This document shows positions 9,487 to 17,973 of a stretch of DNA of 64,000 nt, piece by piece. The notes beneath the pieces are model-generated. The model was not told the DNA's origin and made no database searches. It saw only the letters and a list, made by a program, of their open reading frames with translations. The stretch is from assembly GCA_964275585.1 (NCBI GenBank), contig CAXYCJ010000011.1, positions 1 to 64,000 of the forward strand. Reading direction: 5' to 3'. A program made the position numbers and the translations under genes. Source of the stretch: D2472 sp964275585. Its GTDB lineage: Bacteria > Pseudomonadota > Gammaproteobacteria > Magnimaribacterales > D2472. The stretch's first letter is position 1. Each line of letters starts with the position of its first letter.

Positions 9487-10081
9487 CATTTTAATTTCAG
9501 GCGGATGGTTTGTTTGGCCCTTATTGGTTTGCTCCATACTGCTAATTTCAATTGTTATTGAGCGCCTGTGGTTTCTTCAAAGACGTCTTGTTGCGCCCAA
9601 AGGGTTGCAACGACAAATACAAAATTTAATTAACAAAGATGCATTTAATGCTGAGCACCAAATGGAAATTTCTTCTACATCACAACTGGGCGATCTTCTA
9701 ACTCATTGCTATCAATATAAACTTGAAACTAGGGAGTTAATTGAAACTAAAGCTGAAGAAAAAGCATCAGAAATATCACTAACTCTTGAAAGAAACCTTT
9801 CTATGCTTAGTACAATTGCAAGCATTAGCCCTTTGTTGGGTTTATTGGGGACAGTAGTTGGCATGATCGCTGTCTTTGGAAATATCAATGTTAACGGCCC
9901 AGCTAACTCTGATTTACTAGCTGCGGGCATATCAGAAGCTCTCATCACCACTGCTTTTGGTTTAATTATTGCTGTTCCGGCAATTGTTTTTTATAGATTT
10001 TTTGAACAAAAGACTATGACTTTAATGTCTATTCTTCAAGCCAATGCTTCAATATTTTTAGATTTTTTATATAAAAAATGA
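9479..10081 (+). CDS. exbB: ExbB/TolQ-type proton channel subunit
   Basis: 200-residue inner-membrane protein with three helices: one near the N-terminus (WFVWPLLVCSILLISIVIE), and a pair around residues 110-185 including SPLLGLLGTVVGMIAVFG and ALITTAFGLIIAVPAIVFY, the MotA/TolQ/ExbB signature. With the adjacent ExbD it forms a proton-driven stator that energises TonB or a similar partner. No tonB gene is nearby. This position, between the lol genes and lpxK, is the usual one in many gammaproteobacteria, though comEC, often found here, is absent. Overlaps lolD (8 bases) and exbD (4 bases). Confidence 0.9.
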   Translation: MDNILISGGWFVWPLLVCSILLISIVIERLWFLQRRLVAPKGLQRQIQNLINKDAFNAEHQMEISSTSQLGDLLTHCYQYKLETRELIETKAEEKASEISLTLERNLSMLSTIASISPLLGLLGTVVGMIAVFGNINVNGPANSDLLAAGISEALITTAFGLIIAVPAIVFYRFFEQKTMTLMSILQANASIFLDFLYKK

Positions 10082-10482
10082 AATTTTACTCAAATAAAGA
10101 ACGAGTGCTAAGTATAGAGATTACCCCTTTAATCGATATTGTTTTTTTGCTTGTTATCTTCTTTGTTGTTACATCTAAAATTGAAACAAATCAGTATTTA
10201 AGACTTGATTTACCTTCGACAAATTCGTTTTCCTCGTCAATAACTAATTCTGCTCAGAATATTGTTTTATTAGATACCGGGGTTTTTATAATCAATAACC
10301 AAGAATTTAATATCTCCAAGATTGATGAAATTATCATTGCTATAAAAGCTACATTTGTTAATTCAGAGGTTGTGATTCTCTCTATTGAGAATAAGGCTTA
10401 TCACGAGTGGGTTATCTCTTTGATGGATGCATTGCAGGACGCAGGGTTTCAAAACATCCAGATTAAAACCTATACTAATTAG
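10078..10482 (+). CDS. exbD: ExbD/TolR-type stator subunit
   Basis: 134-residue single-span protein. The membrane segment contains the proton-carrying Asp in the ExbD motif ITPLIDIVFLLVIFFVV (Asp at about residue 19), followed by a periplasmic domain ending in DALQDAGFQNIQIKT, as in ExbD/TolR. It works with ExbB just upstream, whose stop it overlaps. It is followed two bases later by msbA-lpxK, so envelope energisation, lipoprotein sorting and lipid A genes share one transcript. Confidence 0.92.
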   Translation: MKFYSNKERVLSIEITPLIDIVFLLVIFFVVTSKIETNQYLRLDLPSTNSFSSSITNSAQNIVLLDTGVFIINNQEFNISKIDEIIIAIKATFVNSEVVILSIENKAYHEWVISLMDALQDAGFQNIQIKTYTN

Positions 10483-10484
10483 CT

Positions 10485-13238
10485 ATGAGCCCATTAAAAA
10501 GATTATTTTCTTATACATTAAGATTTAAGCTGTCATTCCTGTTGAGCATCTTAGGTTTTCTGGTGTTTGCATCTGCAGATATTGCAGCAGTTGAGTGGAT
10601 TAGGAGAATAATTGCTTACATAAACTCAGGCGAATCTGATTTCAGCATTTACTTAGTTTTAGCTTTAATATTTATAGCCATGGGCCGCGGCATAGGATTT
10701 TTTATTGGTAACTATTTTATGTCTAGGGTTGGGTTTGGAATTGTTCATGACTTAAGGGCTGAGCTTTTCACTAAACTCATCAACCTTCCCAAAATTTATT
10801 TCGATACAAATCAATCAGGTCAGCTAATAAATCGAATTACTTTTACAACAACTCAAGTTTCCGGAGCAGCATCCAATGCTATTAAAACTTTTATCCGAGA
10901 AGGTTTTCTTTTAATAGGTCTATTGGCCTATATGCTCTCACTAAATTGGAAATTAACTCTGCTACTTTTAATCACCACGCCATTCATAGCTTTTATTGTT
11001 TTTATAGCTGGTCGTCGACTTCGTAAGTTAGCTAAAACTATTCAAACAGCAATGGGTGATGTTACTCATCTAGCCTCTGAGGCTGTAGATGGAAACCTTG
11101 AAATTAAATCTTTTAATGCTGAGGGCTATGAAACTGATAGATTTCTTGCTGCAAATGCTTCAAATAAGAATCAGAATTTAAAGCTAGAGGCTACAAGCAA
11201 TCTAGCCACTCCAATTATTCAATTACTAGTATCTGTCTCTCTGTCTATTGTTGCTTACTTCGCCTTGGGTTCTCAGTTAGGTATTGAACTTAGAGCAGAT
11301 GAGTTTGTTGCATTTATTACCGCTGCCGGATTAATGGCTAAGCCGATCAGACAGCTTTCAAATATTAATGCAGTTATTCAAAAAGGATTGGCTGCAGCAA
11401 TTGAAATATTTGACCAACTTGATTCTACTGAGGAAGAAGACTCAGGCGATGTGAAATCTCCGATTATAGGAAATATTCAATTTTCCGATGTTAATTTTTC
11501 ATACAGCCCAAATGAACTGGTTTTAAATAATTTAAATTTTGCAATCAGTAAAAATGAAACGGTTGCTATTGTTGGAAAATCAGGCTCAGGCAAATCAACC
11601 ATTGCAAACCTTTTATCCCGATTTTATTCTAATTATTCTGGTGATATTTTAATAGATGGAGTCAGCATCATGGACTACCAGCTAAATTATTTACGTGAGT
11701 CAATTTCAATCGTCAACCAATCTCCAACATTATTCAATGACACCATTGAAAAAAATATAGCCTATGGAGAAAATGAAATTAATGAAGATAAATTAAAAGA
11801 AGCTGCAGCAATATCTGGGTGTATTGAGTTTATTGATAAATTGCCAGAAGGGTATAAATCCGAAATTGGTGATGATGGCGTCTTATTGTCTGGTGGTCAG
11901 CGACAGCGCATAGCTATTGCGAGAGCTTTTTATAAAGATTCCCCAATTATCATATTGGATGAAGCAACCTCAGCCTTGGACAATGAATCTGAATTAATTG
12001 TTCAAGAGGCTATTGAGAAATTAATTAACAACAGAACAACGATTGTTATAGCTCATCGACTATCCACTATTGAGAATGCAACTACTATTTTAGTGCTAGA
12101 GGATGGTACGGTTGCAGAATCAGGATCTCATTCTGATTTGTTAGCTAAAGATGGAATTTATAAGGGGCTATATCAAAATAAATTTCAAGATTCTGTAAGT
12201 GGGTCATCAAAAAAACGATCAAATAAACCTCAAGATTATTTACCTGTATTTACAGAAGAGCCAACACAACAAGGGTATCTCATTGATGCTTGGTATAAAA
12301 AGAGCTTCTGGCTTTATCTTCTGACTCCTTTAACCATATTATTTTCAGGACTAGTTAGATTAAGAAAAAATTCCTATTTAAAGAACCCAAAAAAAATATG
12401 GAACTCTGATGTTCCTATTGTAGTGGTCGGGAATATTTCTATGGGTGGGACCGGTAAAACTCCGCTTGTTAAGCATATTGCATCCGAGCTAAAGGATAGA
12501 GGTTATAAGCCTGGTCTAATTAGTCGGGGCTATGGTGGAAAGTTTCCAGGCACGCTAGAAGTTACTCCAGATGTCACATACAAACAAACAGGCGATGAAG
12601 CTCAATTGCTAGCTAAACTGCAACTACCTTTTTTTCTTGATAAGAATAGATCTAGAGCCGCTAGATCTTTGCAGGAAAAATATGATTGTGACGTCATCAT
12701 TTCTGATGATGGTCTTCAGCATTATGCTATGGGTAGGGAGGTAGAAATAGCAGTTATTGATGGGGCAAGAAGACTGGGAAATGGTTTAGCTTTTCCAGCC
12801 GGCCCCTTAAGAGAGCCCAAAAGCAGACTTAAAGAAGTAGACTTTATTGTTAACAATGGTGGCCCGACAGAAGGCGATGAGATATTAATGACATTGACCC
12901 CGGCCAAATTTGTTCATTTAAATTCTGGAAAACAATATTCGATTGATAATTGGCCTATGCATAAAAAAGTCCACGCAGTTGCAGGTGTGGGCAATCCAAA
13001 TAGATTCTTTGATTTGCTCTCAAGACTTGGGTTTGAGTTTGATAAAACCCCTTTTCCAGATCATCACAAGTACAATAAAAGAGATTTATTTTACTTAGAT
13101 CATCTACCAATCCTAATGACAGAAAAAGATTCTTCTAAATGCAAGCACTTCAATAATTCTAAAATTTGGTATCTTAGTATCGAAGCAACAGTAGAGTCTC
13201 AATTTATAGATAGACTTGAGGAAAAATTACATGATTGA
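10485..13238 (+). CDS. msbA-lpxK: Fused lipid A flippase MsbA and tetraacyldisaccharide 4'-kinase LpxK
   Basis: One uninterrupted 917-codon frame. Residues 1 to about 580 are MsbA: six-helix ABC exporter domain, then an ATPase with Walker A VGKSGSGKST (363-372), signature LSGGQRQR (468-475) and Walker B ending in D492-E493; it flips lipid A-core across the inner membrane. Residues about 597-917 are LpxK: a membrane anchor (FWLYLLTPLTILFSGLV), P-loop GNISMGGTGKT (649-659), the SRGYGGK block, ISDDGLQHYAMGREVE and NGLAFPAGPLREP. LpxK adds the 4'-phosphate to lipid A precursor. A 25-residue polar linker (SGSSKKRSNKPQDY...) joins them; the LpxK part has no ATG of its own, the nearest candidate being ATT in LIDAW. 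The two are separate neighbouring genes in E. coli. Both active sites look intact. Confidence 0.9.
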   Translation: MSPLKRLFSYTLRFKLSFLLSILGFLVFASADIAAVEWIRRIIAYINSGESDFSIYLVLALIFIAMGRGIGFFIGNYFMSRVGFGIVHDLRAELFTKLINLPKIYFDTNQSGQLINRITFTTTQVSGAASNAIKTFIREGFLLIGLLAYMLSLNWKLTLLLLITTPFIAFIVFIAGRRLRKLAKTIQTAMGDVTHLASEAVDGNLEIKSFNAEGYETDRFLAANASNKNQNLKLEATSNLATPIIQLLVSVSLSIVAYFALGSQLGIELRADEFVAFITAAGLMAKPIRQLSNINAVIQKGLAAAIEIFDQLDSTEEEDSGDVKSPIIGNIQFSDVNFSYSPNELVLNNLNFAISKNETVAIVGKSGSGKSTIANLLSRFYSNYSGDILIDGVSIMDYQLNYLRESISIVNQSPTLFNDTIEKNIAYGENEINEDKLKEAAAISGCIEFIDKLPEGYKSEIGDDGVLLSGGQRQRIAIARAFYKDSPIIILDEATSALDNESELIVQEAIEKLINNRTTIVIAHRLSTIENATTILVLEDGTVAESGSHSDLLAKDGIYKGLYQNKFQDSVSGSSKKRSNKPQDYLPVFTEEPTQQGYLIDAWYKKSFWLYLLTPLTILFSGLVRLRKNSYLKNPKKIWNSDVPIVVVGNISMGGTGKTPLVKHIASELKDRGYKPGLISRGYGGKFPGTLEVTPDVTYKQTGDEAQLLAKLQLPFFLDKNRSRAARSLQEKYDCDVIISDDGLQHYAMGREVEIAVIDGARRLGNGLAFPAGPLREPKSRLKEVDFIVNNGGPTEGDEILMTLTPAKFVHLNSGKQYSIDNWPMHKKVHAVAGVGNPNRFFDLLSRLGFEFDKTPFPDHHKYNKRDLFYLDHLPILMTEKDSSKCKHFNNSKIWYLSIEATVESQFIDRLEEKLHD

Positions 13239-13395
13239 TAATGAAATATTAAAACTTATGGCATGTATTAAATGTCAATCAGGTCTTACTGATGAAGGTG
13301 AGCATTTAAAATGTTCACAATGTAATATTGGCTACCCAATCAAAGATGATATCCCTCATATGCTTGAGGAGAGTATTTTTTCCCTAGATGGCTAA
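13231..13395 (+). CDS. ycaR: Trm112/YcaR-family zinc-ribbon-like small protein
   Basis: 54-residue protein missed by length filters. It carries two Cys-x-x-Cys pairs (ACIKCQ and KCSQCN), and ends with YPIKDDIPHMLEES, the typical Trm112/YcaR C-terminus. It overlaps the end of msbA-lpxK by eight bases and the start of kdsB by eight bases, exactly its usual place between lpxK and kdsB. Function in bacteria is not well established; the family relative Trm112 is a methyltransferase activator. Confidence 0.85.
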   Translation: MIDNEILKLMACIKCQSGLTDEGEHLKCSQCNIGYPIKDDIPHMLEESIFSLDG

Positions 13396-14125
13396 TGATT
13401 TTGTAATAATCGTTCCAGCTAGAGCAGGTTCGTCTCGACTCCCAAATAAACCTCTTTTAGAGATTAACGGTAAATCTTTATTGACCAGAGTATTTGAACT
13501 GGCCCAATCCTCTAATGCAATAGCTACATTCATCGCAACAGATAATGAAGCCATTAAAGACCATGCAGAGTCATTTGGTGCTGAGGTTCTTCTGACATCA
13601 AATCATCATATTTCAGGATTAGATAGAATTGCTGAAGCCGCTAATATATTAGGATTATCAGCCGAAACGCGAATTCTTAATCTCCAGGGAGATGAGCCTT
13701 TTATGCCCCTTGATATTATCAATAATCTCACTAGCAAATTATCTCAAGAATCACGTATTGCAACTGCCTGTATTCGATTGAACGACTTCAAGGGAATTGA
13801 TAGCCCAAACGAAGTGAAAGTTGTTAGGTCACTTTCTAAGCGTGCAATGTACTTTTCAAGATCTGTAATCCCTTATGAGTTCACTTCAAGTTATAAGGGT
13901 TATTTAAAACATTTAGGTATTTATGCTTATGAGAATAAAACTCTTCAAGAGTTAACTGCATTGAAACCAACAAAAAACGAATTACTAGAAAAATTAGAAC
14001 AACTTAGATTTCTAGACCACGGCTATAATATATTTGTAGAAGATTATAATTGCGAGCCTCCTATAGGAATAGATACACCGGCTGATCTTGAGAGAGCCAT
14101 TGAGTTTTCTAAGATTCATGAATAA
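13388..14125 (+). CDS. kdsB: 3-deoxy-manno-octulosonate cytidylyltransferase
   Basis: Activates Kdo as CMP-Kdo for transfer to lipid A, in the cytoplasm. 245 residues, the normal size. The N-terminal nucleotide-binding motif VPARAGSSRLPNKPL, the NLQGDEPF motif and FSRSVIPYE match the family, with GYLKHLGIYAYE and the end IGIDTPADLERA also conserved. Start ATG 13388 lies in the end of ycaR; the gene overlaps murB by eight bases. Confidence 0.96.
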   Translation: MANDFVIIVPARAGSSRLPNKPLLEINGKSLLTRVFELAQSSNAIATFIATDNEAIKDHAESFGAEVLLTSNHHISGLDRIAEAANILGLSAETRILNLQGDEPFMPLDIINNLTSKLSQESRIATACIRLNDFKGIDSPNEVKVVRSLSKRAMYFSRSVIPYEFTSSYKGYLKHLGIYAYENKTLQELTALKPTKNELLEKLEQLRFLDHGYNIFVEDYNCEPPIGIDTPADLERAIEFSKIHE

Positions 14126-15092
14126 GTCGTCTATAGCCAACGCTTTCAACTTAAATGTTACAGCCAAACGAGTCATTTCAATTGATGTTCTTGAAGATAC
14201 CAAAAGTCTTGATGCCCTAGAGGCAGGTAGTTATCTAGTCATTGGTTCGGTAACCAACATAATTATGAATGAGCTATATGATGGCACCATTATTAATGTT
14301 TCCATGAACGAGATTGAGCAAGCCTCTAACGGCATTACTTCAGTCGGGGCTGGACTTCCGTGGGATAAGTTAATTAGTTATTGTTTAGACCATGAACTTT
14401 ACGGCATAGAAAACCTTACTTTAATTCCTGGCTTGGTAGGCGCAGCGCCAGTTCAAAATATTGGAGCCTATGGGGTAGAAGTTTCCTCTGTTATTGAGAC
14501 AGTCACTTGTTATAACTTCCAAAGTGGAAAAATTGAAATTCTACAAAATGTTGATTGCAATTTTTCTTATAGAAAGTCTATTTTTCAAACTAAGAAGTAT
14601 TTAATTTTGAGCGTTCAATTTAGGTTTAGTAAGTTATTCAAACCAAATTTATCCTACCCATCTTTGCTTGAATTTCTTGAAAAAAAGAATATCAATCATC
14701 ATTCCATCTCTCCAAGGGAGCTCTCAACAATCATTCAGGCTATAAGAGAATCTAAACTCCCATCACCCAAAGACACGCCAAATGTTGGGAGTATATTTAA
14801 AAATCCAATTGTTGATTCTAATTCTATTGCATTAGATTTCCTCGAAGGTCATAGATGGAATGAATCAGAGGGGCTCACTAAGTTAAGTGCAGCCAGGCTG
14901 CTTGAGCTGGTAATGCCCTCGATAAGTATTCCGCCCAGCCTTGGCTTTTATGAAAAGCACTCACTGGTATTAATTAACAGGGGAGGTGCTGTCTTTGCAG
15001 AAATCATAAAACTCTTAAAAGACATTCAGACTGAAGTGAAACGTCTCTATGGAGTAGATCTTGATATTGAACCGGAAATACTGGGATCTTAG
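14118..15092 (+). CDS. murB: UDP-N-acetylenolpyruvoylglucosamine reductase
   Basis: FAD enzyme that reduces UDP-GlcNAc-enolpyruvate to UDP-MurNAc with NADPH, committing to peptidoglycan. About 324 residues, type I. FAD-domain blocks YLVIGSVTNIIM, LTLIPGLVGAAPVQNIGAYG and NFSYRKSIF are visible, as is the catalytic Ser in NVGSIFKNP and the C-terminal Glu in VFAEIIKLLKDI. The usual GSN of the flavin loop is varied to SVTN. I chose ATG 14118, which overlaps the kdsB stop; TTG 14088 is in frame but has no merit. It ends one base before the LysE-type gene. Confidence 0.93.
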   Translation: MNKSSIANAFNLNVTAKRVISIDVLEDTKSLDALEAGSYLVIGSVTNIIMNELYDGTIINVSMNEIEQASNGITSVGAGLPWDKLISYCLDHELYGIENLTLIPGLVGAAPVQNIGAYGVEVSSVIETVTCYNFQSGKIEILQNVDCNFSYRKSIFQTKKYLILSVQFRFSKLFKPNLSYPSLLEFLEKKNINHHSISPRELSTIIQAIRESKLPSPKDTPNVGSIFKNPIVDSNSIALDFLEGHRWNESEGLTKLSAARLLELVMPSISIPPSLGFYEKHSLVLINRGGAVFAEIIKLLKDIQTEVKRLYGVDLDIEPEILGS

Positions 15093-15698
15093 ATGTTTTT
15101 ATCTGCTGCTATCGCTCATCTACTGGCGGTGATGTCACCGGGACCTGATACTGCTATTATTTTCCAGCAATCTTTTGGTAAAGGTCGATCGGCAGGAATT
15201 CTAACAGCACTAGGGATTGGCTTTGGTATTTTTTTACATTGCCTCTTAGCAATTTCAGGTATCTCAATTCTTTTGTATAGCACCGAAGAGGCCAGGTTTG
15301 TTATTAAAATTTTTGGAGCCTCTTATTTGGTTTACGTTGGATTTCAATCTTTGTTGCAACAAGATGAATCAGATATAAAGACAACCACAGCTGTATTCAC
15401 TCACCCATTTTTAATTGGACTGATTACCAATATCTTGAATATTAAAGCATTCTTATTTACCGTGTCTTTATTCTCATTTATAAACCTTCAGCCTAATTCA
15501 TTAATGTCTTGGATTTATTTGTTCTATTTTCCAGTCATTACGGCAGCTTGGTTTAGTTTTGTTTCTTATGCTCTTACTCATGACGCATTAGGTGATATAT
15601 TTAATCAATACAATCATAAAATTCAATTTGCCTCGTCAACATTTATATTGTTACTGGGTTTGTTAATTCTTGTACAAACAACTTATGGAATTCTCTGA
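15093..15698 (+). CDS. LysE/RhtB-family amino-acid exporter
   Basis: 201-residue inner-membrane protein with about six helices. The family motif MSPGPDTAIIFQQSFGKGRSAGILTA-like segment near residues 14-33 (HLLAVMSPGPDTA) is diagnostic, and NILNIKAFLFTVSLF is the matching mid-protein block. Such proteins export amino acids or their analogues. ATG 15093 starts directly after the murB stop. The gene overlaps the start of the DUF1285 gene. Substrate unknown. Confidence 0.87.
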   Translation: MFLSAAIAHLLAVMSPGPDTAIIFQQSFGKGRSAGILTALGIGFGIFLHCLLAISGISILLYSTEEARFVIKIFGASYLVYVGFQSLLQQDESDIKTTTAVFTHPFLIGLITNILNIKAFLFTVSLFSFINLQPNSLMSWIYLFYFPVITAAWFSFVSYALTHDALGDIFNQYNHKIQFASSTFILLLGLLILVQTTYGIL

Positions 15699-16224
15699 GC
15701 TTTTAAAATCAATCAATTCGCTAGAGGACACTTATCCACCAGTGCACCTATGGAATCCTGAGTTATGTGAAGGCGTTGAAATGCGAATAGATCGAGAAGG
15801 CAATTGGTATTATCAAAACTCGATTATTGGCAGAGACAAACTTAAAATATTATTTTCTAGGATTTTAAAATTTGAAAATGGAAATTACTATTTGGTAACC
15901 CCTGTGGAGAAGGTTATTGTTAAAGTAGATATTGCACCTTATATGGTTGTTGATTTCGAGGTAGACGAAGAGCAAAAAAATATTCTTTTAAAAACGAATC
16001 TAGATTACAACTTTTCGCTGGATGAGAATCATCCTATTGAGCTCCGATTGATTCAAAAAGAGTCAATTCCCTTTGTAAAAATTAGAGATGACCTAGAGGG
16101 ATTTATTTCTCGTTCAGTGTTTTATAGTTTGGTTGAACTAGCCTTAACGCAAGAGCAAAATTCTGAAACAGAATTGATGTTATCTAGTTACGGGCAGAAT
16201 TTTAGCTTGGGGCCAATCTCATAG
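15685..16224 (+). CDS. DUF1285 family protein
   Basis: About 179 residues. The conserved opening YPPVHLWNPELCEGVEMRID, then GNWYYQNSIIGRDKL and YYLVTPVEKVIVKV, is the DUF1285 pattern. The family is cytoplasmic and uncharacterised; no catalytic motif is evident. ATG 15685 was chosen over TTG 15670; both lie in the end of the LysE-type gene. The gene converges on the DUF885 gene with three bases between the stops. Confidence 0.85.
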   Translation: MEFSELLKSINSLEDTYPPVHLWNPELCEGVEMRIDREGNWYYQNSIIGRDKLKILFSRILKFENGNYYLVTPVEKVIVKVDIAPYMVVDFEVDEEQKNILLKTNLDYNFSLDENHPIELRLIQKESIPFVKIRDDLEGFISRSVFYSLVELALTQEQNSETELMLSSYGQNFSLGPIS

Positions 16225-16227
16225 GGT

Positions 16228-17973
16228 CTAGTCTGAGTTTTTAACGTCTAATATCCACTGATCAATGTATTGCTCGAGAATATCCAAGGGCAGGGCACCT
16301 CTTTTGAGGACCTCATGATGGAAGTCTTTAATATTAAAGCTATCGCCTAGCTGATCTTTTGATCGATCTTTCAGCTCTTGAATTTTTAATTGACCAATTT
16401 TATAAGCCAAAGCTTGGCCCGGCCAATTAATATATCTATCGACCTCGTTCATTACGTCTTGTTTAGTTTTAGCTGAATTGTCTAAAAAATAATTAATTGC
16501 ATCTTGCCTACTCCAATCAAAGTAATGCATCCCGGTATCAACCACTAACCTTATAGCTCTCCACATGTCATAAGTAAGCTGACCAAATTGTGAGTACGGA
16601 TCTTTATAAAGCCCAAGATCATAGCCAAGACTTTCACTGTAGAGTCCCCAGCCCTCAACAAATGCTGTTATGCCTCCATACTTTCTAAAGTTAGGGAGAT
16701 CTAATTCCATAGCCAAAGCTATTTGCAAATGATGTCCTGGAACAGCCTCATGAACACTCAATACTTCAATTTCATATTTAGGCCTTACTTCAGGTCTATA
16801 AAGATTGACGTAGTAGTAACCAGCCCTAGAACCATCTGCAGCAGGTCGTTGATAATATGCTGTGGTTGTGTCAGGAGCACTCTCTATTGGAATAGGTTTA
16901 AGACCGTATGGCATTGAAGGCAGGACTTTAAATATATTAACCAATTCTGGGTCTATTCTTTTAGAAGTTGCTAAGTAAGCCTCAAAGAGTTCTTCTGAGG
17001 TTTTATAATAAAATTTAGGGTTTGATCGCAGATCATCTAAAAAACCTTTAAAAGTTCCCTGCCATTGAACTTCTTTGATGATGCCTTCCATTTCAGATCT
17101 AATGCGTGCCACTTCTTGTAAACCAATGTTATGAATTTCTTGGGGGGTTAATGAGGTGGTTGTGAACTTTCGAGCTAAATACTCATAATACTGCTTTCCA
17201 TTATTAATATCTTTGATGCCTATAGAAGTTCTGCAAGCTGGAAGATATTCTTCTTTAAAAAACTGATGCAGCTTAAGATACGCAGGTATGACTTTACTTC
17301 TGATGACCTCTTTTGCTTTAGTTTGAATAGCTTCTATATCATCCTGACTAATTGATCTATCAAAGGACTCAAACGCACGGAAAAATGGACTGGCGTCTGG
17401 AGACACGAATGCTTGCAGTTTAATTTGCTCAAAAACTTTCTGCATTAAAAAGCGGGGAGGAACAATTCCTGTTTCTATTCCCATTTTAGCTTTTTGAATT
17501 TCAGCATCTACAAGAACTTCAAGCTTGTTTAGGCGCTCGATCCAATCAAGGTAATGTTCAGCTTTTCTTAAGGGCAGGATATTAACTGTCTCGTGCTCAA
17601 GCTGGATTCCTCCACGATGACTAAATGGCATCAGGTAAGTTTGATAATCAAAACTTTCTACAGAATTCTCATATTGCTTTTTAAATAATTTGTAGTTGAT
17701 GGTATTGAGCTCATCAAAGTCATTGGTATCCATGTTATTCAAAAGATTGAGAACAGATTGATCATGTTGATGATCTTCATTTATTTTACCAATAGAATTA
17801 TCTGACCACTCGGTATTAAATCTAAGATCACCCATACTTGAGGCATAAACAGGATTGTCTGCAACTATCTTAGACCACTCAGAATCCATAAGTTCTTCAA
17901 ACGCAGTCTCTGTTGATTGTTGTGAGCAACCAGTCAGCAGTAAAATTAAAGCTAAATATTTAATATTATTCAT
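16228..17973 (-). CDS. DUF885 family lipoprotein, putative zinc peptidase
   Basis: 581 residues with a lipoprotein signal (ALILLLTGCSQQS, acylated Cys about residue 16), so probably anchored in the envelope facing the periplasm. The DUF885 hallmark HEAVPGHHLQIALAMEL (about residues 406-422) carries an H-E-x-x-x-G-H-x-x-Q zinc-peptidase-like motif, followed by FVEGWGLYSESLGYDLG with a further Glu. The C-terminal part YINWPGQALAYKIGQLKI is also typical. The likely role is peptide hydrolysis, but substrates of the family are poorly known. Its ATG overlaps the ETF-QO stop by one base (TAATG), implying coupled translation with an unrelated enzyme. Confidence 0.85.
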   Translation of the reverse strand: MNNIKYLALILLLTGCSQQSTETAFEELMDSEWSKIVADNPVYASSMGDLRFNTEWSDNSIGKINEDHQHDQSVLNLLNNMDTNDFDELNTINYKLFKKQYENSVESFDYQTYLMPFSHRGGIQLEHETVNILPLRKAEHYLDWIERLNKLEVLVDAEIQKAKMGIETGIVPPRFLMQKVFEQIKLQAFVSPDASPFFRAFESFDRSISQDDIEAIQTKAKEVIRSKVIPAYLKLHQFFKEEYLPACRTSIGIKDINNGKQYYEYLARKFTTTSLTPQEIHNIGLQEVARIRSEMEGIIKEVQWQGTFKGFLDDLRSNPKFYYKTSEELFEAYLATSKRIDPELVNIFKVLPSMPYGLKPIPIESAPDTTTAYYQRPAADGSRAGYYYVNLYRPEVRPKYEIEVLSVHEAVPGHHLQIALAMELDLPNFRKYGGITAFVEGWGLYSESLGYDLGLYKDPYSQFGQLTYDMWRAIRLVVDTGMHYFDWSRQDAINYFLDNSAKTKQDVMNEVDRYINWPGQALAYKIGQLKIQELKDRSKDQLGDSFNIKDFHHEVLKRGALPLDILEQYIDQWILDVKNSD

